Positions 1 to 9,582 of a stretch of 64,000 nucleotides of DNA are shown one piece after another; positions within the stretch are counted from its first letter, which is position 1; each line of letters begins with the position of its first letter. A model generated the notes under the pieces. It was not told where the DNA came from and made no database searches. It was given only the letters and a program-made list of their open reading frames with translations. The stretch comes from Shimia sp. Alg240-R146. GTDB lineage: Bacteria > Pseudomonadota > Alphaproteobacteria > Rhodobacterales > Rhodobacteraceae. The stretch is from assembly GCF_947331465.1 (NCBI RefSeq), contig NZ_CAMZOK010000001.1:1736001-1800000 (forward strand). The letters run 5' to 3'. Position numbers and translations under genes: made by a program.

Positions 1-1150
1 CGCAGTATTCGCCAATGGCCTCGTCTTTGGGGTCATTTTCGCCGCGCGCCAAGGGCATCAATGACCGACCGTCGATAGGTTCTCCGACGATGTCGGGTGT
101 GCCGCCTGCGATGTCGAGCATGGTTGGCAGCATGTCGACCAGTGAGCACGCGTTGGGCGCGCGACCTTGTGCGATCCCGGGGCCGGCCATCACCAAAGGC
201 ACCCGTGCGGAATGTTCAAAGAAGTTCATTTTGTACCACAAATCCCGCTCACCCAGCATGTCGCCGTGGTCAGCAGTGACAATCACAATGGTGTTGTCGA
301 GTTCCCCCATCTCTTGGAGGGTTTGCGTTAATTCGCCGATTTTGCTGTCAAAATAGCTGACGTTGGCCAAATAGGCGCGCCGGGCGCGCAAAACTTCTTC
401 GTCAGTCAAAGGTTTATAACTTGCCTCAATCCCGTCCAGCAGGCGTTTTGAAAAGGCATCTTGCTCTTCCATTGGGGGCACAAACGCGGGCATGTCCACG
501 TCGTCGTCCGAATATAGGTTCCACCATTCCGGCCGGGCAACGTATGGGTCATGCGGGTGAATAAAACTGGCGACCAATGCAAATGGCGCGTCCTTTCCTT
601 GACCGCGCCCACGGGCGACATCAATCAGCCAACGCTTCGCGGCAAAGCCGACCTCATCGTCATAGTCGATCTGATACGTGGCCTGCGCGACGCCGCTTTC
701 TTTGACGGTCTGCATATTGTGATACCACTTGTCGATGCGTTCATCGTGGGCTTCCCAATCCGGGGTCCAGGCAAAATCGGATGGATATATGTCGGTTGTC
801 ACACGATCCTCAAACCCGTGTTTCTGGTCGGGGCCAACGAAATGCATTTTGCCCGACAGGCACGTACGGTAGCCGAGAGCCTTGAGATAATGTGCAAATG
901 TGGGCACCGAAGCGCGAAATTCGGATGCATTGTCATAAGCGGCAATCCGGCTGATCAGCTGGCCTGACATAAACGAAAACCTGGACGGTGCGCACAGAGG
1001 TGAGTTGCAGTAGGCGGCGTCAAAACGCATGCCGCGTGCGGCCAATGCGTCGAGGTGGGGGGTCTTGGCAGTTCGATGGCCATAGGCACCGGTGAAATGG
1101 GGTGCAAGTTGGTCGGCCATGATGACCACGATGTTTGGACGGTCTGTCAT
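1..1150 (-). CDS. betC: Choline-sulfatase (3' end cut by window edge)
   Basis: Hydrolyses choline-O-sulfate to choline and sulfate, feeding glycine betaine synthesis or sulfur supply; cytoplasmic. About 383 residues are visible and the family is about 500, so the C-terminus lies outside the window. The N-terminus carries the metal-binding Asp13-Gln14 and the sulfatase signature C53-A-P-S-R57, whose Cys becomes formylglycine. Further on come HPHDPYVARPEWW and ADHGDMLGERDLWYKMNFF, both close to what I recall of BetC rather than generic arylsulfatases. The ATG at 1150 has GGAG seven bases upstream. It runs in the same direction as the type I secretion genes but is separated from them by 260 bp, so it is probably independent. 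No betBA genes are visible. Assignment is from family resemblance; substrate is inferred. Confidence 0.88.
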   Translation of the reverse strand, partial: MTDRPNIVVIMADQLAPHFTGAYGHRTAKTPHLDALAARGMRFDAAYCNSPLCAPSRFSFMSGQLISRIAAYDNASEFRASVPTFAHYLKALGYRTCLSGKMHFVGPDQKHGFEDRVTTDIYPSDFAWTPDWEAHDERIDKWYHNMQTVKESGVAQATYQIDYDDEVGFAAKRWLIDVARGRGQGKDAPFALVASFIHPHDPYVARPEWWNLYSDDDVDMPAFVPPMEEQDAFSKRLLDGIEASYKPLTDEEVLRARRAYLANVSYFDSKIGELTQTLQEMGELDNTIVIVTADHGDMLGERDLWYKMNFFEHSARVPLVMAGPGIAQGRAPNACSLVDMLPTMLDIAGGTPDIVGEPIDGRSLMPLARGENDPKDEAIGEYC

Positions 1151-1410
1151 AAGAAGCTCCGGTCAAAAAAATGTACGTGATGGCGAGAGTGTCACGTCAA
1201 ACCGGAGGCGGTTGGTAATGCATCACTTTGCAGTGGGGTTTTCGGGTTTGCACAGACCGAATGCCATGTTCCTTGCGCGCCCCAAAGGGCAAGCGGGTCA
1301 GGGCACAGTGGTGGCACATTGCGAGAAATCCTTGTGTCGATGTCGGCCACACTGCGCGCTTGGCGCGCGCTTTCAAAGTGAAATCTTGCAGGCGCGCTTT
1401 CGGCCAGCCT

Positions 1411-2823
1411 TCAATCTTGGAGGGCTTTGGCCAGGAAGTCCAAAAAAGGTCCAATCAAATAGTCGGAGAAAGTTGTCTCGCGTCCGGCGAAAATCAGCGA
1501 CACGGGCATATCAATCGATAATGTCAGGCCCTCACCCATCTGTGCGCGCAGCTCCTTCATGTCTGCCGCATTAATCGTTGCGACACCGTCATAGCCAAGA
1601 ACCATGCCGTCATTGTTGCGTCGTGCCTCGGGCGACAGGGATAGGATTTGAACCCGCACCTTGGGGTGGTTGCGTTGAGGCAAGCTTGAAACCGTCAGGT
1701 GACCTTGCATCCCGATGCGTGTTTGGTCGATGGCGTGGGGTGGCACCACAAAGGAAACGCGATGGGATTGGGTCGGGCGCGTCAAGGTCAACACGGTTTC
1801 GCCGCGCGGCACAAACATTTGGTCGGTATCATAATGCAGACGCGTGATCGTGCCGTCCGTCGGCGCACGTAATTCCGCGCTGCGCACTTGAGCGTCCAGT
1901 CGCAGAATTTGCATACGAATGCGCGGAATGGCTTCCGCCACTTGCCCTTGGCGGTCCAGAAGCTTCTGGCGCAGCTCCAACTCTTCGGCTTTGATTTGCA
2001 ATGCGACTTGTGCGGTTTGGGTTTGCAGCGCATTCACTTCAGCCCGTTCCGCGCGCATGCTGGCATCCAGATCCAGCATGGCCTCAAGCAATGTGTCGTT
2101 GTCCGACGCGCGCAACGCTCCGGTTTGGACCAATGTGCTGTAGCGGTCAAACCTGGCTTGCATCGAGGCCCTTTGCTGGGTTCGGGCCAGCAAACTGTTC
2201 TCAAGCCCGGCCGCCCGGTTGCGCATTGCTTCGGCGGTTTGCGTGGTCGCGTCGCGCCGGACATGCAAAGCCTCCATCATATTGCGGATGCGCCTCGCGG
2301 ATTGGGTGGTGCTGCGCGAGGTCTGTTCTGTGGCCTGAGGGGCCGGGAGAGGTTGGTCGGATTCAAACGACAACTCAGGTCTGTGATTGAGTGTTTGCAG
2401 GGGGGCGTCAGGGCGCGCAGGCGCCACCGATTCACCCGCCTGCAGGTTCAGTGCCCAAGCCAAGGCGTCCCGCTGATCAAGCAGCAATTGCAGGCTTTTT
2501 TGCAACTGCGCCCGTTGTGCGATTTCGTTGGAGACGTCCATGTGCACAAGGATCTGACCGGCCGTCACTGATTGATGTTCCTTGACCAATACCGCCTTTA
2601 TGTCGCCGCCAAACGGGTGTTGGATGTCGAAGTTTGGCTGCGGGGCGTTGAGGTGACCGGTGGCGTGGATGGACGTGGCGAGCGGCGCAAGCGCGGCCCA
2701 CCCAGTAAAGATCAGCACGAACAAAAGCACAGAAGCAAAGCCGGCCCGCAGCGGGCGAAGCACCTGGGCGGGTAATTCGCTGCCTTGGTGGGCGGGGTTT
2801 TCAGATATGGCGGGAGTGCTCAA
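1411..2823 (-). CDS. HlyD-family periplasmic adaptor of a type I secretion system
   Basis: Membrane fusion protein linking the inner-membrane ABC exporter to an outer-membrane TolC channel. The 470 residues have a short cytoplasmic N-terminus and one membrane segment around residues 24-45. Then come a lipoyl-like half (HPFGGDIKAVLVKEHQSV), a long Gln/Ala-rich coiled-coil region at about 90-320, and the second beta half with RAPTDGTITRLHYDTDQMF. This is the PrsE/HlyD layout. The start is TTG at 2823 and forms a TTGA overlap with the TGA of the ABC gene, so translation is coupled; no ATG lies near the N-terminus. It closes the operon RTX substrate, exporter, adaptor. No TolC gene is in the window, so the channel must be encoded elsewhere. 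Confidence 0.88.
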   Translation of the reverse strand: MSTPAISENPAHQGSELPAQVLRPLRAGFASVLLFVLIFTGWAALAPLATSIHATGHLNAPQPNFDIQHPFGGDIKAVLVKEHQSVTAGQILVHMDVSNEIAQRAQLQKSLQLLLDQRDALAWALNLQAGESVAPARPDAPLQTLNHRPELSFESDQPLPAPQATEQTSRSTTQSARRIRNMMEALHVRRDATTQTAEAMRNRAAGLENSLLARTQQRASMQARFDRYSTLVQTGALRASDNDTLLEAMLDLDASMRAERAEVNALQTQTAQVALQIKAEELELRQKLLDRQGQVAEAIPRIRMQILRLDAQVRSAELRAPTDGTITRLHYDTDQMFVPRGETVLTLTRPTQSHRVSFVVPPHAIDQTRIGMQGHLTVSSLPQRNHPKVRVQILSLSPEARRNNDGMVLGYDGVATINAADMKELRAQMGEGLTLSIDMPVSLIFAGRETTFSDYLIGPFLDFLAKALQD

Positions 2824-4895
2824 TGTGGCGCCCTTCCATTGAGTGTTCCCTCAGGGATAGAGAGGGCCGCACGAAAGACGGTTTGGCCGTCCGCCGAACG
2901 GATATCAAAGGCATCGCTCATACTGGAAATAGCCGCGATTGCGGACTCATCCGGAGGTAGCTCGGTTGGAGCGACATGTGAGGTTTTGAGCAACGAGGCC
3001 ACCTTGTGCACTTTGGGAGCAACGGAGGAAGGCCGATCCTCGGTCATGGAGATTTCGCAGCTGTTCTCGTTGAGGAACCGAAAATGGAAACTGGCGGCGC
3101 GTAGCTCCTCCTTTGGGCCGTCGGCCAAGGCGAGATTGAAAATTTCAGCCGCGAGGCGTTCGGTTTTTTTCGACAAATCCGCATCGCCGCTGCGTGTAAA
3201 TTGGGCGCCGACCCAATCCGTCAAATCTTGTAACGAGGTTTCCATCAATGGCAGTTCAATTCTCCGTCGGCCCGCATGCATGCGCTCAAGCACTTCTGTT
3301 CTAGGTCCAAAATCGACCATGCGCCCCTGTTCAAGGGAAAGGACATAATCCGCCAATCCCATAAGTCCGGATCTGTGGATCACCATAACGATGGTTGTTT
3401 CCATCTTTTTCAAGCGCGCCAACGCTGCACATAGCTGCCGTTCCCCGGCCGCGTCCAGCAGGGCGTTGGGTTCGTCCAGAAACAGGTATCGTGGCGAGTG
3501 GTAAATGGCGCGTGCCAAAGCAACACGTTGTTTCTGGCCAGCAGACAGAAGATGAGGCTGTGATCCTATGTCGGTATCGTAGCTTTGCGGAAGCGCGCTT
3601 ATCAGCCCATGAACGCCGGCGGTTTTGGCAGCGGCCACAATGCACGTGCTGTCCGCGTCTGGGGAAAACCCACTGATGTTTTCAGCCAAAGTGCCGTGAA
3701 ACAAATGCGCATGTTGCGGGAGGTAGCCGACATGAGCGCCCAAGCTGGGAACGGGCAGAGTCTTTATATCGGTTTCCTCGAGCAACACTGAGCCGATGGG
3801 GCAGGGGGCAACACCGCTCAGAGCCTCCAAAAGCGTGGTTTTCCCGCCGCCCGACGATCCGACAACCGCAAGACAACTTCCTGGCGGTAACGCAAAGCTG
3901 ATTTTTTCGAGCCGCGGCGGCGCCCCGCCACCGCGCGGAAAAATCAATCCTTTGCAGCTGAGAGCCCCGGATAAATCCGGGATTTCGGTGGCTGACGCGG
4001 TGGCTATATCCGCAATTGCCTCCAACCGATGAAACGCGCTGCGGGCGGTGATCATTTGCGGCCATTGGATCAGCACCTGCTCAACGTTGGCGACGCTGCG
4101 GGCAAGGATCAGGCTGGCGGCGATCATGCCACCGGCGCTCAGATCGCCGGAAACAACCAAAGCCGCACCCAGACTTAGTCCCAAGAGTTGCGTCGCCCCC
4201 CTTAGGAAACCGGACAAGCAGGTGGTTGCCACGGTGGGGCGCGTCATTTGTTCTGCGACCGACAGGCGGCGTGACAGCGTGGCGGAAAACCGATCAAGCA
4301 GGTTGCGGAACAGGCCCGGCATACCTGATCCAGCAATCACCACCTCGGCATCGCGCAAAGTGGTGGCCTCCTGCTGCAACAACTGCGCATGTTGCGAACG
4401 CACACCGCCCAGAAGACTGTCGCCAGCCAGTCTTACGGTCGCGGTCAGTCCAGCGAGCCCCAGTGCCAAGGCCAGAAACCAAGGATGGATGATCCAGAGA
4501 ACCATTAGAAACAGGGGTATCCACGGCAGCATTAAGGCTGTGACCGCTGCGCCGCCGGACAGAGCGTTGGACAGCTGGTTTCGATCCGCCATCAGTTCGT
4601 CGCGCGCATCTGAAGGTCTGGCAAGAACCGCAGGCAAGCTGGCACGTTCCAGCCAATGGGCGGCGCGATGAAAGCTCACGTCACGCAGATACTCCACCAT
4701 GGCTTGAAGAACCAGCGCAGCCAATGCCACCGCAAGCAACATCGCCAGCGTGTGCATGTTTCCGGTGGGCACTACGCGATCGAGAACCTGCATCATGAAG
4801 ATCGGGTTGACCAGAATGGCAAGATTGGTGATCAGACTCAGGGCGACAAGCGGCACGGAAAGCCGCTTGAGCTGGCCAATGTTCGGGCTCGACAA
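2820..4895 (-). CDS. Type I secretion ABC exporter (permease fused to ATPase)
   Basis: Inner-membrane exporter expected to drive secretion of the RTX protein encoded just upstream. Of its 691 residues, 1-300 form the transmembrane domain. The nucleotide-binding domain follows, with Walker A GSSGGGKTT near residue 345, signature LSAGQKQR near 448 and Walker B YLFLDEP near 468. This resembles PrtD/LapB-class exporters without an N-terminal C39 peptidase domain. Oddly, about 130 residues follow the ATPase; they include a charged stretch (DLSKKTERLAAEIFNLALAD) that I do not recognise. The start is TTG at 4895 with GAGGAG seven bases upstream; no better ATG exists. The gene starts 11 bp after the RTX stop and overlaps the adaptor by 4 bp. 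Confidence 0.88.
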   Translation of the reverse strand: MSSPNIGQLKRLSVPLVALSLITNLAILVNPIFMMQVLDRVVPTGNMHTLAMLLAVALAALVLQAMVEYLRDVSFHRAAHWLERASLPAVLARPSDARDELMADRNQLSNALSGGAAVTALMLPWIPLFLMVLWIIHPWFLALALGLAGLTATVRLAGDSLLGGVRSQHAQLLQQEATTLRDAEVVIAGSGMPGLFRNLLDRFSATLSRRLSVAEQMTRPTVATTCLSGFLRGATQLLGLSLGAALVVSGDLSAGGMIAASLILARSVANVEQVLIQWPQMITARSAFHRLEAIADIATASATEIPDLSGALSCKGLIFPRGGGAPPRLEKISFALPPGSCLAVVGSSGGGKTTLLEALSGVAPCPIGSVLLEETDIKTLPVPSLGAHVGYLPQHAHLFHGTLAENISGFSPDADSTCIVAAAKTAGVHGLISALPQSYDTDIGSQPHLLSAGQKQRVALARAIYHSPRYLFLDEPNALLDAAGERQLCAALARLKKMETTIVMVIHRSGLMGLADYVLSLEQGRMVDFGPRTEVLERMHAGRRRIELPLMETSLQDLTDWVGAQFTRSGDADLSKKTERLAAEIFNLALADGPKEELRAASFHFRFLNENSCEISMTEDRPSSVAPKVHKVASLLKTSHVAPTELPPDESAIAAISSMSDAFDIRSADGQTVFRAALSIPEGTLNGRAPH

Positions 4896-4906
4896 TGGCG
4901 GTCTCC

Positions 4907-7327
4907 TCAGAGCAAAAAGTTGCTTTCGTCCAAATCATCGGGCGACACGGATTTGAGGATCAGCCGGTCGTTGACTTCGCCGCCGGTGAGCGCACTGAGA
5001 TCAATAACGGTTGCCCAGCCCTGATCCTGAATGTGCGATTGCAGATCGGAATAGTCGATGCCGTAGGCCGTCAGATCAATCACATCCTGTTCGGTTTCAA
5101 AGTCATGGATCATGTCGCTGCCACCGCCCGCCGCAGACACAAACGTGTCGGCGCTGCCGTCCTGATACCAATTGCCGCCCCACAAATGGTCGTTGCCTGC
5201 CCCGCCGCTGAGCGTGTCCGAGCCGGTGCCGCCCACGAGCTTGTCTGAGCCATCGCCACCTTCAAGCTGATCGTTGCCTGTGCCACCGTTCAAAAAGTCA
5301 CGCCCCGTGCCGCCGGACAGGGTGTCGTCACCGGCGTTGCCAAGGAGCTTGTCGTTGCCAGCCCCGCCTTGAACGATGTCGTCTCCAGCGCCTCCAAACA
5401 CACGATCAGACCCAGTGTCGCCAGACAGAACATCGTCATCGGCCCCGCCATGCAGCGTGTCATTGCCGCCGCCACCAAACATGGTGTCTTCTCCCTGGCC
5501 GCCGCGCAGCTTGTCATTGCCGCCGGAGGTCGGCTCAATTGACGGGTTGCGTACCAGAACAGAGCCCGTCGGGTCGACTTCGGCAAACGGGTCGGGCGCA
5601 CGGGGGTCTACCGCGCCGTCATTGCTTCCGGTGGACTGGGCCTCAGCCATGTATTCGCTATAGGCCGCGCCTTCGGCCCAATCGATGTTCACCTTATAGA
5701 TCCCGCCTGCCGCATCCGAGGCCCCATCAAGATCATGGTCGCCCCGGTTAAGGCCGAAGTAGAGGTTGCCATCACCGTCCAGAAATACCGCGCCATAAGC
5801 CCCTTTGGGCATTCCGGCGGTCATACCGCCGTCATAAAGCGTCGCGGTGATGGGCACCGAGGTGATAACCGGGGTGGCTCCGTCCTCAAGGCCGGTCAAA
5901 TCAATGCGATGTACGGTGCCGCTGCCGCCGTTGGTTCCGGGGCTCTCGACAGCGTAAAACACGTCTTCTTCGGCGTTGTAGGCGATGTCATAGGTGCGCC
6001 CTTGAAACAGGCCATTCGGCAGGTCGAAATTCGTCGCCTGCGGATTGCCGTTCTCATCCAGAGTGTCGACGTCGATCCGGGTCACGCGGTTGAGGCTGGA
6101 CTGGAAGGTCCAGAGATTGCCGTCGCTGTCAAAATCACCCACATAATCACCAACCGGTGTCGCCCCGACCCGATGGGCTTCGCCGTTTGCATCAACCATG
6201 ACCAGATCCCGCACGGACACAGGATTGCCTTGTGCATCCACCCCGTCGGCCTTGGCAATGCCATAGATCAAGTCGTCTTCGGTGTTGAAACCAATCGCGT
6301 TGATGCGCAGACCCGTGGGGTCGCCCGCGATTTCATATTGTTCGGTTTGCGTGTCAAATACGTTCAACTGTCCGTCGATCATTTGGTACAGCTTGGACTG
6401 GCCGGGCGCGAAAGCGGCAACTTCGATGTCTTCGCCGCCAATCTGCACCTCCTTGGGGTAGGTGCAGATTGGTCCACTGGTGTCGTATTTGGGGCCGGTG
6501 TCGGGGGGAGGGAGTTCGCGGAAGGTCAAGGTCCCCTCACCATCTTTGCCGACCACGTCCAGAGTGACTGTTTTGTAGCCGCCGGAATGCGTGTCCATCA
6601 CGCAGACAACCTCACCCTCCCACAGAACCTCCATCACACAAGAGGAGGATCCGCCCGACAGGTTTGCGGCCATGTCAAAAGACAGGGAATAGGTTTCGCC
6701 TTCAACAGTTTGAATTGTTTGTGAAATTTCCGGTGTTCCACTGCTGTCGCCAATGCTCCAACGGCCGCCACCCGCAATTTGTGCGAAGGTGCCGCCGCTG
6801 TTTTCGACACCGCCGCTCAGCAGATTTCCATCGGCCAGGTCGCCATGTACAAGATCGTTGCCAGCGCCGGCATTGATGGTGTCGGCGCCAGTGCCGCCCT
6901 GACCGGTGTCGTCCCCGCTTTCAAGGTTGACGACATCATCACCCGCGCCACCGTCCGCACGATCGCGCCCTGTGCCGGCGTTGATGCGATCGGCGCCGGC
7001 CCCCGCGCTCAGGTCGTCGTTGCCGCCATTTCCGAGCAGCACATCGTCGCCGTCGCCGGTTGTGATGACATCGTTGTAGTCGCGCGACACCGGCTTGCTG
7101 GTGGTGTTGATGGCGTCGGGATTGAAGACCCATTGCCCGTCTACAAACGCCCATTCGTCCCCGACCATGTCCCCGGCTGCAAGGTCATTGCCGCTGCGAC
7201 TGTCGATGGTGTCGCTGCCAGCGTTGCCGTTGATGGAATCGACCAACCCGTCCGGCGACAGGATCGTGTCGTCACCGGTGGTTCCCGTTACGGAATTCAC
7301 GCCGGCGTCAGGGCTGTTTTGTGCCAT
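4907..7327 (-). CDS. Secreted RTX calcium-binding repeat protein
   Basis: Probable substrate of the adjacent type I system. About 806 residues, very acidic and poor in Lys and Arg. Layout: an N-terminal block of degenerate GGxGxDxUx repeats (about 20-165), a beta-rich domain with a few Cys (about 175-270), a region resembling a DUF6923-type propeller (about 300-580, with NAIGFNTEDDLIYGIAKADG), and a second strong RTX block (about 600-735). A C-terminal tail ending NFLL fits an uncleaved type I secretion signal. An in-frame ATG at 7348 would add seven residues, but the ATG at 7327 has AAAGG at good spacing and is preferred. No protease or lipase motif was seen, so the function is likely surface, matrix or adhesive; that part is inference. 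Confidence 0.85.
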   Translation of the reverse strand: MAQNSPDAGVNSVTGTTGDDTILSPDGLVDSINGNAGSDTIDSRSGNDLAAGDMVGDEWAFVDGQWVFNPDAINTTSKPVSRDYNDVITTGDGDDVLLGNGGNDDLSAGAGADRINAGTGRDRADGGAGDDVVNLESGDDTGQGGTGADTINAGAGNDLVHGDLADGNLLSGGVENSGGTFAQIAGGGRWSIGDSSGTPEISQTIQTVEGETYSLSFDMAANLSGGSSSCVMEVLWEGEVVCVMDTHSGGYKTVTLDVVGKDGEGTLTFRELPPPDTGPKYDTSGPICTYPKEVQIGGEDIEVAAFAPGQSKLYQMIDGQLNVFDTQTEQYEIAGDPTGLRINAIGFNTEDDLIYGIAKADGVDAQGNPVSVRDLVMVDANGEAHRVGATPVGDYVGDFDSDGNLWTFQSSLNRVTRIDVDTLDENGNPQATNFDLPNGLFQGRTYDIAYNAEEDVFYAVESPGTNGGSGTVHRIDLTGLEDGATPVITSVPITATLYDGGMTAGMPKGAYGAVFLDGDGNLYFGLNRGDHDLDGASDAAGGIYKVNIDWAEGAAYSEYMAEAQSTGSNDGAVDPRAPDPFAEVDPTGSVLVRNPSIEPTSGGNDKLRGGQGEDTMFGGGGNDTLHGGADDDVLSGDTGSDRVFGGAGDDIVQGGAGNDKLLGNAGDDTLSGGTGRDFLNGGTGNDQLEGGDGSDKLVGGTGSDTLSGGAGNDHLWGGNWYQDGSADTFVSAAGGGSDMIHDFETEQDVIDLTAYGIDYSDLQSHIQDQGWATVIDLSALTGGEVNDRLILKSVSPDDLDESNFLL

Positions 7328-7740
7328 AACCAATACCTTTTGAAACAATCAATTTGCGGTCATGGTGCGGCCACAGTGATAAAGAAACGTTAACAGTTCC
7401 CCTTTTGTTCAGCTGAGTGCGTCGAGCCGCCTGTGCCTTGGCGCACCAGAACCACCGGCATGTGGTTTGGTTTCAACGGCTTGGGCGGCTCAGTGAAGGC
7501 CGGCCTCTATGTGCATGATGGGGAGATACCAATTTAGGAGAGATTGCGCGTCGACAAGGCTATGCGCCCTTTCCGGAGCTGATGTCAGCCACACCGACTC
7601 GCCCGTTAGGCGGGGGTGGGGGCCGTGCAGCTCTCCGATCACAGTACGCCGGTGACTTTCGGCTTCAGAATGAAAGTGAGCAGCTGCGTCGAGCCGTGTC
7701 AGACCTGACTTTGGGCAGGTTGCTGCTGTGTCATCAGACA
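7328..7740. other. Intergenic stretch upstream of the RTX operon
   Basis: About 410 bp between the RTX start and the glycosyltransferase stop. It must hold the RTX operon promoter (reading left) and the end of the polysaccharide transcript. I see an AAAGG Shine-Dalgarno at 7336-7341 and an 8-bp inverted repeat GAGCCGCC (7424-7431) with GGCGGCTC (7484-7491), too far apart to be a terminator. A minus-strand open frame at 7490-7741 (83 codons) has no convincing ribosome site or recognisable domain and is not called. No clear terminator was found. Confidence 0.5.
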
Positions 7741-9582
7741 TTAGGCAATGCCGATCGGTCCCGACTTTTGAATGTCGCGGGTCGTTGCGCGCTCAAGGTT
7801 TTCCGCCTCAACATCGATCAGGATACTCAACATGGATTCGAGCGTGAAATAGGCCCGCATCACCCGAAATATCAGGTACTCCGGCAGCGCAAGAATTCCT
7901 TTCGGAACTCCGTTCAGGAGGGTCGCACAAACGGCCACAACGGATGGCGCCCCCGTTGTGACGGCCACAACGGATTGCCAGACAATTGGGCTCATTGGGT
8001 TAAAGGCAAACAGACATTCGATACCGCCGAAAATGATGAGCGGGACGAGCATCGCCCGGCGGGCTGAATTCACCAACATGTAGGGTAAAATGACCTTGCC
8101 GCGCAGCGACCGGTTCTGAGAATAGATCAGATCCCGACACCGCGACGAGATATGGTAGACGGAGCGAAACCAGCGCATTCTTTGCTCTCGCATGTGTTTG
8201 TATGAGGCCGGCACCTCAGACACATAGCGCAGCTTTGGATCAACAACAGAATGATATCCAAGCTCGCCAATCCGGAGCGAAAGGTCGGTGTCCTCACCGT
8301 TCATTCCCTCAACGAAACCACCAAGATACCTTGGATGCTCCGTCCGCATGACGACGAACATGCCGGGGATGCCGACAACGCCGTTTACGGCCCCCATCGC
8401 GACTGAGTAAAAGCCGTGCTTCACCAAGACTTCGAGTAAGCGCGCTCGATCGAAGAGGGCGCCACCCGGAGGTACCGGCACACCGCCGACAACACCGACA
8501 CTGGGGTCGGTGAAGAACGACATTGCCCGTGAAAAATTGTCTTCACCTACCAGTGTATCCGCATCAACACGCACGAAAAACTCGGTCTGCACCGCATCTA
8601 ATCCGGCGTTTAAGGCATTGGATTTACCCGCTTTGGGAACGTTGATTACCGTGCCGCTTGCGGCCTCACATGCGGCAAGCGTTGCGCGGGCGATCTCTTC
8701 GGTGTCATCTGACGAGTTGTTGTTCATGATCAGGATTTCCACGCCCCCGCCATAGTGTTTTGCGGCCGTGTCCATCGCGCGAATGGTGTCCTCGATTATA
8801 TATTGCTCGTTGTGCGCTGGGACGATGACCGAAATCGGCGGGCGGAATTTAGCGGTTTTTCCCACCACAACATCCCAGATGGCCAGAAAATAGAGTTGTC
8901 CGAACAGCACGGGCAGGAACAGAAAGACGCCCGGACCGATCCCGCCCAAAAGGGTCCAGCTCCGCATGGTTTTAACTGCGTCGATATCCATTGCACCGAC
9001 CCAAAGTGAAACAGATGCCGCGATCGCCAATGCGACAGAGAGTCGAACAACAGCGCGCGTCGATTTGACGGCTCTGTGCTCAATTCTGATCCTTGAAGGC
9101 ATGAAACCGCGTTCAAGAAGCTTGAAAGAATAGACCGCAAAACCGACCAAGCCGGAAATAATAGCGCTAAAGTGCAGCGAAAAAGACACCCCAAGCCAGT
9201 GATGTGCCGAGAGGTTCGCCAGATCCAGAAAGCCACAGATTGTTAGGTAGGTGATCGCCATGTCTGCGGCAAAAGACAGGCGGGCAATCCATGTGCCTGA
9301 GCTAAAGGCCCCAAAGGCAATGTAGAAAGAGATCAGAAAAATCCGGATCGCGATGGCATGGTTGCCGTCATAGGGCGAAAACACCAAATCCCGATTTGGA
9401 AATATCCGCGCTCCCACCGAAGAGTTCACCATCCAAAGCAGCGAAACCGCGATTAACGTGAAGGCAGCCAGAGTGGAAGGCGCGCGCCAGACAGAGATTA
9501 AACCGGCGAATTTTTTGGGGGCACTGTCGACAGAAATGAAGTTGATCTGGTCGCGGTTGTCGTTTTGGGTTTCCGTTGTCAC
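7741..9582 (-). CDS. BcsA-like membrane glycosyltransferase family 2 (processive type)
   Basis: Predicted inner-membrane polysaccharide synthase of 613 residues. Several membrane segments (about 35-230) precede a cytoplasmic GT2 domain with VPAHNE near residue 247, the DAD motif near 338, GEDTD near 428 and QRMRW near 464. These are the D, DxD, TED and QxxRW positions of cellulose- and hyaluronan-type processive synthases. Further membrane segments close the protein, and there is no PilZ domain, so direct c-di-GMP activation as in BcsA is not expected. The start is GTG at 9582 in a GTGA overlap with the upstream BcsB-like gene. Polymer and donor sugar are not known from sequence; the sqdB homologue upstream suggests sulfoquinovose could be involved, which is inference. 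Confidence 0.85.
   Translation of the reverse strand: MTTETQNDNRDQINFISVDSAPKKFAGLISVWRAPSTLAAFTLIAVSLLWMVNSSVGARIFPNRDLVFSPYDGNHAIAIRIFLISFYIAFGAFSSGTWIARLSFAADMAITYLTICGFLDLANLSAHHWLGVSFSLHFSAIISGLVGFAVYSFKLLERGFMPSRIRIEHRAVKSTRAVVRLSVALAIAASVSLWVGAMDIDAVKTMRSWTLLGGIGPGVFLFLPVLFGQLYFLAIWDVVVGKTAKFRPPISVIVPAHNEQYIIEDTIRAMDTAAKHYGGGVEILIMNNNSSDDTEEIARATLAACEAASGTVINVPKAGKSNALNAGLDAVQTEFFVRVDADTLVGEDNFSRAMSFFTDPSVGVVGGVPVPPGGALFDRARLLEVLVKHGFYSVAMGAVNGVVGIPGMFVVMRTEHPRYLGGFVEGMNGEDTDLSLRIGELGYHSVVDPKLRYVSEVPASYKHMREQRMRWFRSVYHISSRCRDLIYSQNRSLRGKVILPYMLVNSARRAMLVPLIIFGGIECLFAFNPMSPIVWQSVVAVTTGAPSVVAVCATLLNGVPKGILALPEYLIFRVMRAYFTLESMLSILIDVEAENLERATTRDIQKSGPIGIA

Noticed and set aside
1356..1372. 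GCGCGC-rich inverted repeat after the HlyD gene as terminator
   Set aside because: Not followed by a T-run in either orientation and consistent with general GC richness.
7490..7741. 83-codon minus-strand frame downstream of the glycosyltransferase
   Set aside because: No ribosome site, no domain, and it only occupies intergenic space; called as intergenic.
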